A stretch of 64,000 bases of DNA. It comes from Vulcanimicrobiota bacterium (GTDB taxonomy: Bacteria > Vulcanimicrobiota > Vulcanimicrobiia > Vulcanimicrobiales > Vulcanimicrobiaceae). The notes beneath the pieces are model-generated. The model did not search any database and was not told the DNA's origin. It saw nothing but the letters and a program-made list of their open reading frames with translations. Shown in pieces: positions 36,865-46,734 of this stretch; positions within the stretch are counted from its first letter, which is position 1, and each line of letters begins with the position of its first letter. The stretch spans positions 29,686 to 93,685 of the forward strand of contig PLLF01000059.1 of the NCBI GenBank assembly GCA_003140855.1, given 5' to 3'. Both the position numbers and the translations under genes were made by a program.

Positions 36865-37572
36865 ATGTTCACGATCGACGTGCTGACGCTCTTTCCCGAG
36901 GTCTTCGCTCCGTTCGTGGGATTGTCGATCGTCGGCCGCGCGGTCGAAGCCGGCATCGTGGATATTCGTTACCATCACGTGCTCGACGCGTTGCAAAGCA
37001 ACGAACGCGCCGACGACGAGCCCTACGGCGGCGGCCCGGGAATGGTGATGCGCCTCGAGCCGCTGACCAGAATTCTGGACACGATTCAGGCGGCGGCGCC
37101 CGCGAAGGAACGACGGATTCTCGCCGTGCCGGCACCCGGCGGAAAACGTTTCGCTCAGGCTGACGCGCAACGCTTTGCCCGGCAAGATCGGGTGATTTTC
37201 ATCTGCGGACACTACGAAGGGATCGACGACCGGCTCGGCAGCCTCTATCCGATCGAAGAGTACTCGCTCGGAGATTTCGTGATAACGGGCGGGGAGCTGC
37301 CCGCATTGGCGATGATGGACGCGACGGTTCGACTGCTCGAGGGAACGCTGACGGCCGCCTCCCTGGAAAACGAGTCGTTCACGGCCGGGGGGCTCGACTA
37401 CCCAAGCTATACGCGGCCGCCGGTCTTCCGCGGCGTCCACGTTCCGGAGGTGCTCCTTTCGGGCAACCATGCCGCCATAGCGCGCTGGCGGCGCGAAGCT
37501 TCGCGCGAGCGGACGCGCGCCAAGCGCCCCGACCTCGAGGGGCCGTCATTGCGGAACGACGAGCGCCCGTGA
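36865..37572 (+). CDS. trmD: tRNA (guanine37-N1)-methyltransferase
   Basis: MFTIDVLTLFPEVFAPFVGLSIVGRA..., DDEPYGGGPGMVMRLEP, CGHYEGIDDR, SLGDFVITGGELPALAMMDA. Confidence 0.96.
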   Translation: MFTIDVLTLFPEVFAPFVGLSIVGRAVEAGIVDIRYHHVLDALQSNERADDEPYGGGPGMVMRLEPLTRILDTIQAAAPAKERRILAVPAPGGKRFAQADAQRFARQDRVIFICGHYEGIDDRLGSLYPIEEYSLGDFVITGGELPALAMMDATVRLLEGTLTAASLENESFTAGGLDYPSYTRPPVFRGVHVPEVLLSGNHAAIARWRREASRERTRAKRPDLEGPSLRNDERP

Positions 37573-37587
37573 TAAAATCCCCAAGCC

Positions 37588-37938
37588 ATGAACGTCATCG
37601 ATGTCCTCAATCAAGAGCAGCGCAAGGAAAACGTCCCGGAATTTCGTCCGGGCGACACCGTTAAGGTCTATTCGAAGGTCATCGAGGGCGGCAAAGAGCG
37701 CACGCAGATGTTCGAAGGGATCGTCACCGTCCGCAAAGGCGGCGGTGCGCAAGAATCCATAACGATTCGCCGCGTCGCGCACGGCGTCGGCGTCGAGAAG
37801 ACGTTCTTGCTTCACAGCCCGCGCGTCGAGCGCATCGAAGTGAGCAAGCGCGGGTCGGTTCGCCGCAGCCGCCTCTATTACTTGACCGAAAAAATCGGCA
37901 AAGCCGCCCGCATCAAAGAGAAGAAAGCTGCCCGCTAA
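37588..37938 (+). CDS. rplS: 50S ribosomal protein L19
   Basis: [35 protein letters not shown]...[28 protein letters not shown]. Confidence 0.97.
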   Translation: MNVIDVLNQEQRKENVPEFRPGDTVKVYSKVIEGGKERTQMFEGIVTVRKGGGAQESITIRRVAHGVGVEKTFLLHSPRVERIEVSKRGSVRRSRLYYLTEKIGKAARIKEKKAAR

Positions 37939-37963
37939 CCTCGCGCTTTCACCGCTCCAGCTG

Positions 37964-38671
37964 TTGGGGCTCGTTTGCGTTTTTGCAGTCGCGCGCGTTG
38001 CGCTCAGCTTCAAGGCCGACAGCGCGAAGGTTGCGGTGCGCGAATATCTGGATGCGTTTATCGTCGCAAGTCTGGCTGCACTTTTTCTGATCACGTTCGT
38101 CATCCGAACGTTCTACATTCCGTCGGACTCAATGGTGCCGACGCTGCAACAGAACGACGTCCTGCTCGTTAATGAATTCGAGTACCGCGTGCATGCTCCG
38201 GCGCGAGGCGACATCGTCGTTTTCAAACCGCCGATCTACTCGGCAACCGATTTCATCAAGCGCGTGGTCGCCGTTCCCGGCGACACATTGCGCGTGAGCG
38301 GCGGCACCGTCTATGTGAACGGCAAAGCGGTGAGCGAACCGTACATATCACAAGCGCCCTCGTACGATTTGCGCATAGTCAATTACGGAATCTCCGTCGA
38401 CAACGGCGGCGGCCTGCAACAGCTCTCGCCGGCGCAAGCCGACGTTCCGCCACGTTCGCGCTGGCAAGCGCCGGATCGCGTTCCCGCCGGATTCTATTTT
38501 GTGATGGGCGACAATCGCAACGACTCCGACGACTCGCACATTTGGGGATTCGCGCAGCTGCATGGACCCTTCGCCGCCGGACCGCTCGCGCAAACCTCCG
38601 CGAAGGCGCAATTCACGGGCCGTGCATTCTTATTGTTGTGGCCGCTCAACCGGCTGCGCGTCCTTCATTAA
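37964..38671 (+). CDS. lepB: Signal peptidase I (copy 1 of 3)
   Basis: FYIPSDSMVPTLQQNDVLLVNEFEY (Ser), GDIVVFKPP..DFIKRVVAVPGD (Lys), GDNRNDSDDSHIWGF. Confidence 0.94.
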   Translation: MGLVCVFAVARVALSFKADSAKVAVREYLDAFIVASLAALFLITFVIRTFYIPSDSMVPTLQQNDVLLVNEFEYRVHAPARGDIVVFKPPIYSATDFIKRVVAVPGDTLRVSGGTVYVNGKAVSEPYISQAPSYDLRIVNYGISVDNGGGLQQLSPAQADVPPRSRWQAPDRVPAGFYFVMGDNRNDSDDSHIWGFAQLHGPFAAGPLAQTSAKAQFTGRAFLLLWPLNRLRVLH

Positions 38672-38689
38672 GCTCTTGGTGCGCTCGCG

Positions 38690-39433
38690 ATGACGCCGAC
38701 GATGCTGCTGGCCTTGGTCGGTATTTTTTTAGTCGCCAGGATCGTCTTGAGTTTGCGCCCCGTGATGGCTGGGTCGCGCGGGAAATCGGCAGCCTTTGCG
38801 CGCGAGTACCTCGATCCGTTCATCGTCGCGGGTATCGCGGCGTTTCTGCTGATTACGTTCGTGGCGCGAACCTACTACATACCGTCGGCTTCGATGCTGC
38901 CCACGCTGCAAGTCGGCGACGTGCTGCTGGTCAACAAATTCCAGTACCGCTTCGGGCTTCCGCACGAGGGCGACATCGTCGTTTTCCCGCCGCCCATTCC
39001 GACCTCGGACGACTTCATCAAGCGCGTGATCGGCCGCCCGGGCGACCGGCTGGCGGTCAAGAACGGCGTCGTGTATCTCAACGGGAAAGCTCTTTCCGAG
39101 CCTTATATTTCAGAGCGGCCGAGCTACAATCTGCAAATCCGCAACTATGGGATCTACGTGACCGAGCTGGGCGACCCGAATAGTTACGCCGCGCTGGATC
39201 CGCACACAGCCAACGTGCCGCCGCGGCGCGATTGGACTGCGCCGGATCGCATTCCCAAAGGTTGCTATTTCATGATGGGCGACAACCGCAACGATTCCGA
39301 AGATTCGCACGTCTGGGGCTTCGCGCAATTTGCGGGCAGATTCGAAGCCGGTCCGGAGATCGGCAAGCCGGCATCGTTCACCGGCCGCGCATTCCTGATC
39401 TTCTGGCCGTTCAGTCACGCGCGCATACTCTAG
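38690..39433 (+). CDS. lepB: Signal peptidase I (copy 2 of 3)
   Basis: YYIPSASMLPTLQVGDVLLVNKF, DDFIKRVIGRPGD, GDNRNDSEDSHVWGF. Confidence 0.95.
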   Translation: MTPTMLLALVGIFLVARIVLSLRPVMAGSRGKSAAFAREYLDPFIVAGIAAFLLITFVARTYYIPSASMLPTLQVGDVLLVNKFQYRFGLPHEGDIVVFPPPIPTSDDFIKRVIGRPGDRLAVKNGVVYLNGKALSEPYISERPSYNLQIRNYGIYVTELGDPNSYAALDPHTANVPPRRDWTAPDRIPKGCYFMMGDNRNDSEDSHVWGFAQFAGRFEAGPEIGKPASFTGRAFLIFWPFSHARIL

Positions 39434-39470
39434 TTAGGATTCGGCGCGTTCGCGTCGAAGCAGTTGATCC

Positions 39471-39980
39471 GTGCAAGGGCAACTGCAATGGCGGTCCGTC
39501 GCACGGACGACGCTGCAACTCGCTGCATTGGCTGCGCTCGCGATGGCGTTCTTCATGCGAACGCCCGAAGTGTCGGGGCTTTCGATGGCTCCCCGTATCG
39601 CCAGCGGCGAGTTCGTTCTGATCAACACGATCTCGTATCATCTGCATCCGCCGTACCGCGGAGATATCATCGCATTCCGGCACGACGCTCCGGCGCCGGA
39701 GATCTTCATCAAGCGTATCATCGGTTTGCCCGGCGATCGGATCTCGATCGACCGCGGGCGCGTCATCGTCAACGGCAGCGTCTTGCCCGAACCTTACGTC
39801 CGCTTTGCCGACGACCGCAGCTTTCCCGAGGCGACCGTCCCCGCCGGATCGCTTTACGTTTTGGGTGACAACCGCATAGATAGCAACGACTCGCGCTATT
39901 GGGGATTCGTCAACCAGGGTGAAGTGCTCGGCAAGGCCGTTGCGGGAATCTGGCCGCCCGCGGCGCTCGGCACGTTCTAG
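39471..39980 (+). CDS. lepB: Signal peptidase I, short form (copy 3 of 3)
   Basis: EVSGLSMAPRIASGEFVLINTIS, IFIKRIIGLPGD, LGDNRIDSNDSRYWGF. Confidence 0.93.
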   Translation: MQGQLQWRSVARTTLQLAALAALAMAFFMRTPEVSGLSMAPRIASGEFVLINTISYHLHPPYRGDIIAFRHDAPAPEIFIKRIIGLPGDRISIDRGRVIVNGSVLPEPYVRFADDRSFPEATVPAGSLYVLGDNRIDSNDSRYWGFVNQGEVLGKAVAGIWPPAALGTF

Positions 39981-39985
39981 CCGTC

Positions 39986-40792
39986 GTGAGCGGCGACTTC
40001 GAGCAAGTGATCCAATGGTATCCCGGCCATATGGCGTCGGCGATGCGGCGCATGGCAGACTACGTCAAGCTCGTGGACGTCGTGATCGAAGTCGTCGACG
40101 CGCGCGTGCCGCTCAGCGGGTTCAATCCGCTGCTCGACGAGGTCGCCGGCAACCGCCGGCGCCTAAAGATATTGAGCCGTGAAGACTTGGCCGATCCGGC
40201 TGAAACGGCGCAATGGATGAAAATTCTCGGCCCAGAGACGCTTACGGTCAACGCCCTCACGCAGGGCGCCTTCGTCAAAGTCAAACAACGCCTGCGCGAC
40301 TTGGTCGCTCCGGGGCACCGAATGCAGCGCGCCATGGTCGTCGGAATTCCCAACTCAGGAAAGTCTTCGGTCATCAATGGGCTGGTCGGCCGCTCGGTTG
40401 CGCGCACGGAAGATCGCGCTGGGGTCACGCGGCAGCTGCAGTGGTTCAAAGTCGGCACGCTGTTCGAACTGATGGACACCCCCGGCATCCTCGTTCCGCG
40501 CATCGGCTCGGCCGATGCTCAATGGAAGCTCGCGCTGGTGGGGGCGGTGCCGCGCGATCATTACGATCCCGAGGACGTGGCCGCTCGTTTTCACCGCTGG
40601 CTGACGGAAAAAACCGGCGGGCGGACGAAGGTGCCCGACCTCTCGGCGTTTGCGCAAGCGCGAGGATTCGTGCGGCACGGCGGAGAGAGCGACTACCATA
40701 ACGCCGCGCAGTCGTACGTGAAAGACTTCAACGACGGCAAGTTCGGCAGGATAACTCTGGAGAGCGCCACGCGTGACGTCCAAGCAGCGTAA
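39986..40792 (+). CDS. rbgA: Ribosome biogenesis GTPase YlqF/RbgA
   Basis: WYPGHMASAMRRM, circularly permuted GTPase: VVIEVVDARVPLSG, GIPNSGKSSVINGL, DTPGIL. Confidence 0.95.
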   Translation: MSGDFEQVIQWYPGHMASAMRRMADYVKLVDVVIEVVDARVPLSGFNPLLDEVAGNRRRLKILSREDLADPAETAQWMKILGPETLTVNALTQGAFVKVKQRLRDLVAPGHRMQRAMVVGIPNSGKSSVINGLVGRSVARTEDRAGVTRQLQWFKVGTLFELMDTPGILVPRIGSADAQWKLALVGAVPRDHYDPEDVAARFHRWLTEKTGGRTKVPDLSAFAQARGFVRHGGESDYHNAAQSYVKDFNDGKFGRITLESATRDVQAA

Positions 40793-41450
40793 ATCCAAAA
40801 ACGCATACGAACGCGAGCGGCGCCGTTTGCACCGTATTCATGCATTTGAAGGCGCCGCGCGGGCGCGAGGATTTCTGTTTGTCGGCGGCATCGACGAGGT
40901 CGGGCGGGGACCGCTGGCCGGACCGGTCGTCGCAGCTTGCGTGGTCGCCTGCGAGCCGTTGATGCTGCGCGGGCTGAACGACTCCAAGCAAGTTCGCCCC
41001 GATCTGCGCGTCGAGTTGGCCGAAGAAATAAAAAACTGCTGCTCCGCATGGAGCATCGGCAGCGCGAGTGTAGCCGAGATCGATCGGCTAAACATTTATT
41101 GGGCGAGCGTGCTCGCAATGGAACGCGCGCTCGCCGCGTTGGCGGTCCTGCCCGAATATTTGATCACCGATGCGGTGCGGATCAAATCGTTTGCCGGCCC
41201 ACAAGAGCCGCTGATCAAAGGTGACGCGCGCAGCGCGATCGTCGCGGCGGCTTCGATCGTCGCCAAGGTTCACCGCGATCAGCTGCTGCGCGAGCTGCAC
41301 GAAATCGAACCGCGCTACGGTTTTGCGGATCACAAAGGCTACTCGACTCCCGAACACTTGCGGGCGCTCAAAGAGCATGGACCGTGCGTTCACCACCGTT
41401 CGGGTTGGTGGCGCGTGTGCGAGGCGCAACTGGCGCTCGAATTTACGTGA
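40773..41450 (+). CDS. rnhB: Ribonuclease HII
   Basis: VGGIDEVGRGPLAGPVVAACVV, LNDSKQV, IKGDARSAIVAAASIVAKVHRD, YGFADHKGYSTPEH. Confidence 0.96.
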   Translation: MTSKQRKSKNAYERERRRLHRIHAFEGAARARGFLFVGGIDEVGRGPLAGPVVAACVVACEPLMLRGLNDSKQVRPDLRVELAEEIKNCCSAWSIGSASVAEIDRLNIYWASVLAMERALAALAVLPEYLITDAVRIKSFAGPQEPLIKGDARSAIVAAASIVAKVHRDQLLRELHEIEPRYGFADHKGYSTPEHLRALKEHGPCVHHRSGWWRVCEAQLALEFT

Positions 41451-41776
41451 ACGCCAAAGGCCGCGAAGGCGAGAACCGGGCGGCGGAGTTCTTGGAATCG
41501 TCGGGATACAGCGTCGTGCGCCGCAACGTACGCGTACCGGGCGGCGAGATCGATCTGGTTTGCCGGGACGGCGCCACGATCGTGTTCGTCGAAGTGAAGC
41601 GCCGCGACACGCGCAGCTTCGGCAGCGCGCTCACCGCGGTCAGTGCGCGCAAACGCGCAACGCTGCGCCGCATCGCGGCCGACTATATGCAAATCGTCGC
41701 CCCCGGATCGCATTTTCGCTTTGACGTCGTCGCGCTGGACGGCGACCGGCTGACACTACACCGCAATGTCTTCTGA
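41447..41776 (+). CDS. yraN: UPF0102 / YraN family endonuclease-like protein
   Basis: GREGENRAAEFLESSGYSVVRRNVRVPGGEIDLVCRDGATIVFVEVKRR; GTG start overlaps the rnhB stop. Confidence 0.93.
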   Translation: MNAKGREGENRAAEFLESSGYSVVRRNVRVPGGEIDLVCRDGATIVFVEVKRRDTRSFGSALTAVSARKRATLRRIAADYMQIVAPGSHFRFDVVALDGDRLTLHRNVF

Positions 41777-43382
41777 TAATCCGCAACTGCGGCGTGCTGT
41801 AACGCCATGGGGATCGTTTTCCTGGGGTTACTCGGACGTTGGCGCGGACATCTTCATCGGGTTAGGGCTAGTGCTAGCTTATGCCGCCGGAGCTTCTAAC
41901 TTTGCGTTTCTTTTTGCGGGCCTCGTCTACGTCTGCATCGGCTTGGCGTACACGGAGCTCGCGGCGGCGTACCCGGTTGCCGGCGGTGGCCAGTATTTCG
42001 TATTGCGCGGTCTGGGCGATTTCTTCGGATTCGTGGCAGGTTGGGCCATCTTGCTCGACTTCACAATCGACATCACGCTGTTCGCATGGTCGAGCGTGGA
42101 CTATCTCTCGCAGCTCCTGCCGCCGCTGCTCGCGTCGATCCATCCTTGGACGCACTTTACCTTCGTGCTAGGCTTGATCGGACTCTTGTGTGCGTTGAAC
42201 GTCATTGGCGTGCGCGAGAGTACGGCATTCCAAGGGACGGTCGCGGCGGTCGACGTGCTCAGCGAAACGCTCATTCTTTGCTTCGGATTCCTTTTCGCAT
42301 TTCAACCGCAAATACTCATTCACACGATGCACACCGCTTGGCCGTCGACATTTGCGTTGATGCAGGGCACGTCGCTGGCAATTATCTCCTTCGTAGGTCT
42401 CGAATCGATCTCGCAAGCAGCACAGGAGACGCAGCGTCCGGCTTCGGTAATTCCACGAACGTCGGTCGTGCTGATCATCACGATTCTGATCTACGCTGTC
42501 GGTTACTCAAATCTCGCGCTGGGCATGCAGCTGTGGCATCCGCTGCACGACGTGCACGGTCATGCGATGGCATTCTGGCAACTATTTCCGGGTAACGGTG
42601 ACAATCAGGGGAAAGGCATAGCGCTCTTGTCTGCGCAGGTCCCCTACTACGGAGCGATTGCACAGTACTACGTGCCCATACTCGGCGCGATTTTGCTGCT
42701 CATCTCTGCTAACTCAGGCGTCTTCGGCAGTTCGCGAATAGCCTATTCGATGAGCACGTCGAAGCTGCTGCCGTCTGTTTTCCAGCGCATCCATGCGCGC
42801 TTCCGTACGCCGGCTGTGTCAATCTTCACTTTCTGCGGCCTGGCCGCAGCCGTGCTTATCTTCGCGGCGCTTCCGCAGCTGGACCACGGAGCGCGCGCGG
42901 CTTACGACCGGTTTTTCCACGGTGAAGACGGCGTGACGTTCTTGGGCGACCTCTATGCGTTCGGCGCCGCGACCAGCTATTCGTTCGTATTCATCGCGCT
43001 GATCGCATTGCGGCTGGCCGACCCCATGACGCCGCGCAAATTCAAAATACCGTTCAATATCCCAATGCGATTCCGAGGCGAACGTGTCGAATTTCCCATC
43101 GTTGCGGTCATCGGCTTTATCGGAATTTTCTCGATTCTGATTTTCACACTCATCACGCACGATATCGGCCGCATCGCCGGTCCGGCTTGGGTGATCGTCG
43201 GCATTGCGCTGTATTTCTTGTACCGCCGCGGAAAGCGATTGCCGCTGTTCCGCTCGCAAGCGCATGATTGGCGCAGCGCCCAAACACACATCCTGCGCAA
43301 TGCCGGCGAGCTGGAACTCATGGATGAATACCACGCCAATCTTAAGGCGAGCGACGAACGACGGCGAGCAGCTCAACCATGA
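41766..43382 (+). CDS. APC-family amino acid permease
   Basis: Around 12 TM; SWGYSDVGADIFIGLGLVLAYA, SFVGLESISQAAQETQRPASVIPRTSV. Confidence 0.88.
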   Translation: MSSDNPQLRRAVTPWGSFSWGYSDVGADIFIGLGLVLAYAAGASNFAFLFAGLVYVCIGLAYTELAAAYPVAGGGQYFVLRGLGDFFGFVAGWAILLDFTIDITLFAWSSVDYLSQLLPPLLASIHPWTHFTFVLGLIGLLCALNVIGVRESTAFQGTVAAVDVLSETLILCFGFLFAFQPQILIHTMHTAWPSTFALMQGTSLAIISFVGLESISQAAQETQRPASVIPRTSVVLIITILIYAVGYSNLALGMQLWHPLHDVHGHAMAFWQLFPGNGDNQGKGIALLSAQVPYYGAIAQYYVPILGAILLLISANSGVFGSSRIAYSMSTSKLLPSVFQRIHARFRTPAVSIFTFCGLAAAVLIFAALPQLDHGARAAYDRFFHGEDGVTFLGDLYAFGAATSYSFVFIALIALRLADPMTPRKFKIPFNIPMRFRGERVEFPIVAVIGFIGIFSILIFTLITHDIGRIAGPAWVIVGIALYFLYRRGKRLPLFRSQAHDWRSAQTHILRNAGELELMDEYHANLKASDERRRAAQP

Positions 43383-43564
43383 TTCCCCTCCGCGTAGCAT
43401 TCTACGTGCTCTTTGTGGTACTAGGTGCGATTATTTTGGTGCGCATGCTCGCCTACGGAGTTCGTATGGAGACGCTAACTGGGATCGTGCTCGGCGGCTT
43501 GCTGATTGCGCTGGGGGTTTATCGTTTAACGCAAGTCTTCCGCATTGGCGCGTCGCGTCGCTGA
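43379..43564 (+). CDS. Small two-TM membrane protein
   Basis: 61 aa hydrophobic ORF overlapping both neighbours by a few nt. Confidence 0.5.
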   Translation: MIPLRVAFYVLFVVLGAIILVRMLAYGVRMETLTGIVLGGLLIALGVYRLTQVFRIGASRR

Positions 43565-44184
43565 TGCTACACGTCTCGCTCGCCGGCGCACTCGTCGCCG
43601 TATTCATCGCCGGAGCGATGGCCTCCACGCTGTGGTGGATGCTCCATCCGCCCAGCTCGTTCGTCCAACGGCTTGCCGCGGAGGCCGAGCACCAATTGGA
43701 GCGACTCGTCGGCAGCGTCATAGTCGTCTTTTCAGCCGACATCGAATCCGGTCATATGATGGCGCTAGCGGCAAAGCTCGCGCACGGCGAACGCTCCGAT
43801 CTGCACGCCGTCTACGTCATCGACGTGCCGTTCACGCTTCCGCCCGATGCGACCATGCCGGACGAGGAGCGCGCCGCGCTCGACTCGCTCGGCGCGGCAG
43901 AGGCCATTGCGATGCACAGCGGTGTCAATATCCGCACGGATATCATCAAAACGCGTAACACGAGCCAAGCCGTGCTTGACCTGGCTAAACGCGAGAAGGC
44001 CAACTTGATTGTCTTGGGCTCGTATCGGGACGGCAAGTATACAGGCGCGCCGCTTAGCAGCGAAATCGAGGAAATCGCCGCCAACGCCAAATGCGACGTT
44101 CTCATTGGTGTGGAAGGCAAGCACGGCACGCTGCTCGTGGACGAAAGCCAAGCGGGGCCAGCGGCTTCTCAAGAGAAGGCTTAG
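43564..44184 (+). CDS. Membrane-anchored universal stress protein (UspA-like)
   Basis: N-terminal TM; IVVFSADIESGHMMALAAKLAHGERSDLHAVYVIDVP, KREKANLIVLGSYRDGKYTGAPLSSEIEEIAANAKCDVLI. Confidence 0.78.
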   Translation: MLHVSLAGALVAVFIAGAMASTLWWMLHPPSSFVQRLAAEAEHQLERLVGSVIVVFSADIESGHMMALAAKLAHGERSDLHAVYVIDVPFTLPPDATMPDEERAALDSLGAAEAIAMHSGVNIRTDIIKTRNTSQAVLDLAKREKANLIVLGSYRDGKYTGAPLSSEIEEIAANAKCDVLIGVEGKHGTLLVDESQAGPAASQEKA

Positions 44185-44186
44185 AG

Positions 44187-44831
44187 GTGCTTTACAGAAT
44201 TTCGATTTTTGTCTTGGTCCTAGCGGCCATCATAGCGCCCGCTTCAGCAGCGACCGTTCCCGCGATCACCGCCTTCCAACAAATATTCGCAAAAGTCAAC
44301 GACTACACGGTAACCGTGCACGCGCATGAAGTCTTGGGCGATCAAACGCAAGATCGCGTCTATCGTTATATGTTCAAGCGGCCGAATATGGTCAAGACGC
44401 AAATCCTGTCCGGACCCGGCTCCGGCGGCGGCGCGGTCTGGACCGGCGGCGATACCGTCAGCGGACATCAAGGCGGCATTCTCTCGTTCATCCATCTGAA
44501 AGTCGGATTGCACGACGGCCGCGCGACGTCACTGCGCGGTTACACGATTCCCGACGGCATTCTGCAAAATCAAGTCGGCAAGTACACGACGATGAAAGGC
44601 ACGCTCTCCGAACGCAACGGCCCGATCATCGCCGGTCAACCTACCACGCTGGTCGAACTGAAGATTGCAGAGGGCGCCGGCGAGCCCGGAGAAACGCGCG
44701 CCGTGATCTATTTTTCGAAGGCGACACATTTGCCGGTCGCACAAATTCGCTGGGCCGGCGACAAAATTATCTCGCAAGAATTCTGGACCGATCTGCAGAC
44801 CAACACGGGGCTCAAAGACTCCGACTTCTAG
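44187..44831 (+). CDS. Secreted DUF1571/LolA-like outer-membrane lipoprotein-sorting family protein
   Basis: Signal peptide; KVNDYTVTVHAHEVLGDQTQDRVYRYMFKRPNMVKTQILSGPGSGGGAVWTGG. Confidence 0.65.
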   Translation: MLYRISIFVLVLAAIIAPASAATVPAITAFQQIFAKVNDYTVTVHAHEVLGDQTQDRVYRYMFKRPNMVKTQILSGPGSGGGAVWTGGDTVSGHQGGILSFIHLKVGLHDGRATSLRGYTIPDGILQNQVGKYTTMKGTLSERNGPIIAGQPTTLVELKIAEGAGEPGETRAVIYFSKATHLPVAQIRWAGDKIISQEFWTDLQTNTGLKDSDF

Positions 44832-46720
44832 AGTTTCACCTCGACTCCAAACTCGATCACGCTGTTCGGCGGTAGGCCGAGCGAGTCGGTGAGCGGGCGC
44901 GCATTGCGCGCGAGCCAGCGGAACAAATTGAGCTGCCATGACGGCAGGCCGTGCGACGACGTATCGTCGGCGATTTTCGGATTCGCCAAATAATAGGTCG
45001 GGTGTGAGAAATCAACATCCGGGCGTTGCGCGCGTAATAAGCGCAAAATGTCTTGAATCTTCGGCGTTTCCATGAACCCGTACGACGCTTTCACGCGCAG
45101 CAGGCGCGGCGCCAGCTGTTCGACCTCGATGCGATTTTCACGATGCACGAACGGGCGCGGTGAATGCATGACCGTAAGCAGCACGATCGTGTCGTAGATG
45201 ATGTGACTGCGTACCCAGCCGTGCTGCAGCACGAACGGAATGCCGGCCGGTTCGGGGCTGAGGAAGAATGCGGTTCCGCTGACGTAGGTCGGCGCCTTGA
45301 GTTCTTTCAAGAATTGATCGACCGGCATCGTATGCGCTTCCAAACGTTCCATTAGCCGCCGTCGGCCGCGATTCCACGTTATAAAGACCGTAAAGAGCGC
45401 CAATGCCATCGCAACCGGCACCCAGCCGCCCGATACGAATTTCGACGCGTTGCCGGTCAGAAACGGGATATCCCACGAAAGAAAGACTGCGATCAGCGGC
45501 ACCCACTGCCAAGCCGGCCACTTCCATTTCGTTCGCAGCAATTGCGCGAAGCCGATCGTCGTCGTCAGCATGGTGATCGTAACGGCCAATCCGTATGCGC
45601 CGCCAAGTTTGTCCGATGACCGGAAGGCTATGACCAAAATGATGCAGACGATTCCGAGCAGCGCATTGATCGTCGGGATATAGATTTGGCCGGCGAAATG
45701 GCGCGACGTATGAACGATGCGGAATCGGGGAAGGTAGCCCATCTGAATCGCTTGCTGCGTTAACGAAAAGACGCCCGAAATGAGCGCTTGCGACGCAATG
45801 ATGGTAGCGGCCGTGGCTAGCATGACCATTGGAATCAATCCCCACCGCGGAACCAGGGCAAAAAACGGCGAGCTGATGGCGTGCGGGTTTTGCAGCACGA
45901 GCGCGCCTTGTCCGAAATAATTCAGAACCAGCGCCGGGAAAACGACCGTCGCCCAGGCAATCGCAATCGGCTTTCTTCCGAAATGGGCCAAGTCGGCATA
46001 CAGCGCTTCGACCCCGGTCACGCAGAGCACGACCGCGCCGAAGATCAAGAAGCTCAATAAGCCGTTTCGCAGCAAGAATTCAAAACTGTAGATCGGGTTG
46101 AGCGCCAGCAGTACCAATGGGTGCTTGGCAATCGCGAGCGCTCCTAACACGCCGATGACCAAGAACCAGACGAACACGATCGGGCCGAAGAGAAATCCGA
46201 TTCCGCCGGTTCCGCGGCGCTGAATCATGAAGAGCCCAATCAAAATCACCACGGAAATCGGCACTATGTACGGACTCGCCGCTTGGGTCCAGACGTTGAG
46301 TCCTTCCACCGCCGAGATTACGGAAATTGCCGGCGTGATTGCGCCGTCGCCGTACAGCATGGCCGCGCCGAACAGCATGAGCAAGGCGATCGCGGATAAT
46401 CCAAGCGGTTTGGCAGCGCGCCGGATCGGAACGAGTTGCGCCAGCAGTGCGAGCGTGCCGCCCTCTCCGTCAAAATCGGCACGCAGCATGAAGATGACGT
46501 ACTTCATGGTGACGACGATCACGAGCGCCCAAAAAATGAGCGAAAGGATTCCGAGGATGTTTTGCGGTGTGACGCGCGCCGGGTACTCGCCGGCGAAACA
46601 TAACGAAAAAGCGTACAGCGGGCTGGTACCGATATCGCCAAAAACGATGCCCAGCGCTCCGAGCGCCAGCGCGGATAGCGGTTCCTTACTGCGTCGGCTG
46701 CGAGTTTTTTCGACCGGCAT
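44828..46720 (-). CDS. kup: KUP-family potassium transporter
   Basis: ALGALGIVFGDIGTSPLYAFSLCFAGEYPARVTPQNILGILSLIFWALVIVVTMKYVIFMLRADFDGEGGTLAL. Confidence 0.96.
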   Translation of the reverse strand: MPVEKTRSRRSKEPLSALALGALGIVFGDIGTSPLYAFSLCFAGEYPARVTPQNILGILSLIFWALVIVVTMKYVIFMLRADFDGEGGTLALLAQLVPIRRAAKPLGLSAIALLMLFGAAMLYGDGAITPAISVISAVEGLNVWTQAASPYIVPISVVILIGLFMIQRRGTGGIGFLFGPIVFVWFLVIGVLGALAIAKHPLVLLALNPIYSFEFLLRNGLLSFLIFGAVVLCVTGVEALYADLAHFGRKPIAIAWATVVFPALVLNYFGQGALVLQNPHAISSPFFALVPRWGLIPMVMLATAATIIASQALISGVFSLTQQAIQMGYLPRFRIVHTSRHFAGQIYIPTINALLGIVCIILVIAFRSSDKLGGAYGLAVTITMLTTTIGFAQLLRTKWKWPAWQWVPLIAVFLSWDIPFLTGNASKFVSGGWVPVAMALALFTVFITWNRGRRRLMERLEAHTMPVDQFLKELKAPTYVSGTAFFLSPEPAGIPFVLQHGWVRSHIIYDTIVLLTVMHSPRPFVHRENRIEVEQLAPRLLRVKASYGFMETPKIQDILRLLRAQRPDVDFSHPTYYLANPKIADDTSSHGLPSWQLNLFRWLARNARPLTDSLGLPPNSVIEFGVEVKL

Positions 46721-46734
46721 GTCTTCTTTCGGCT

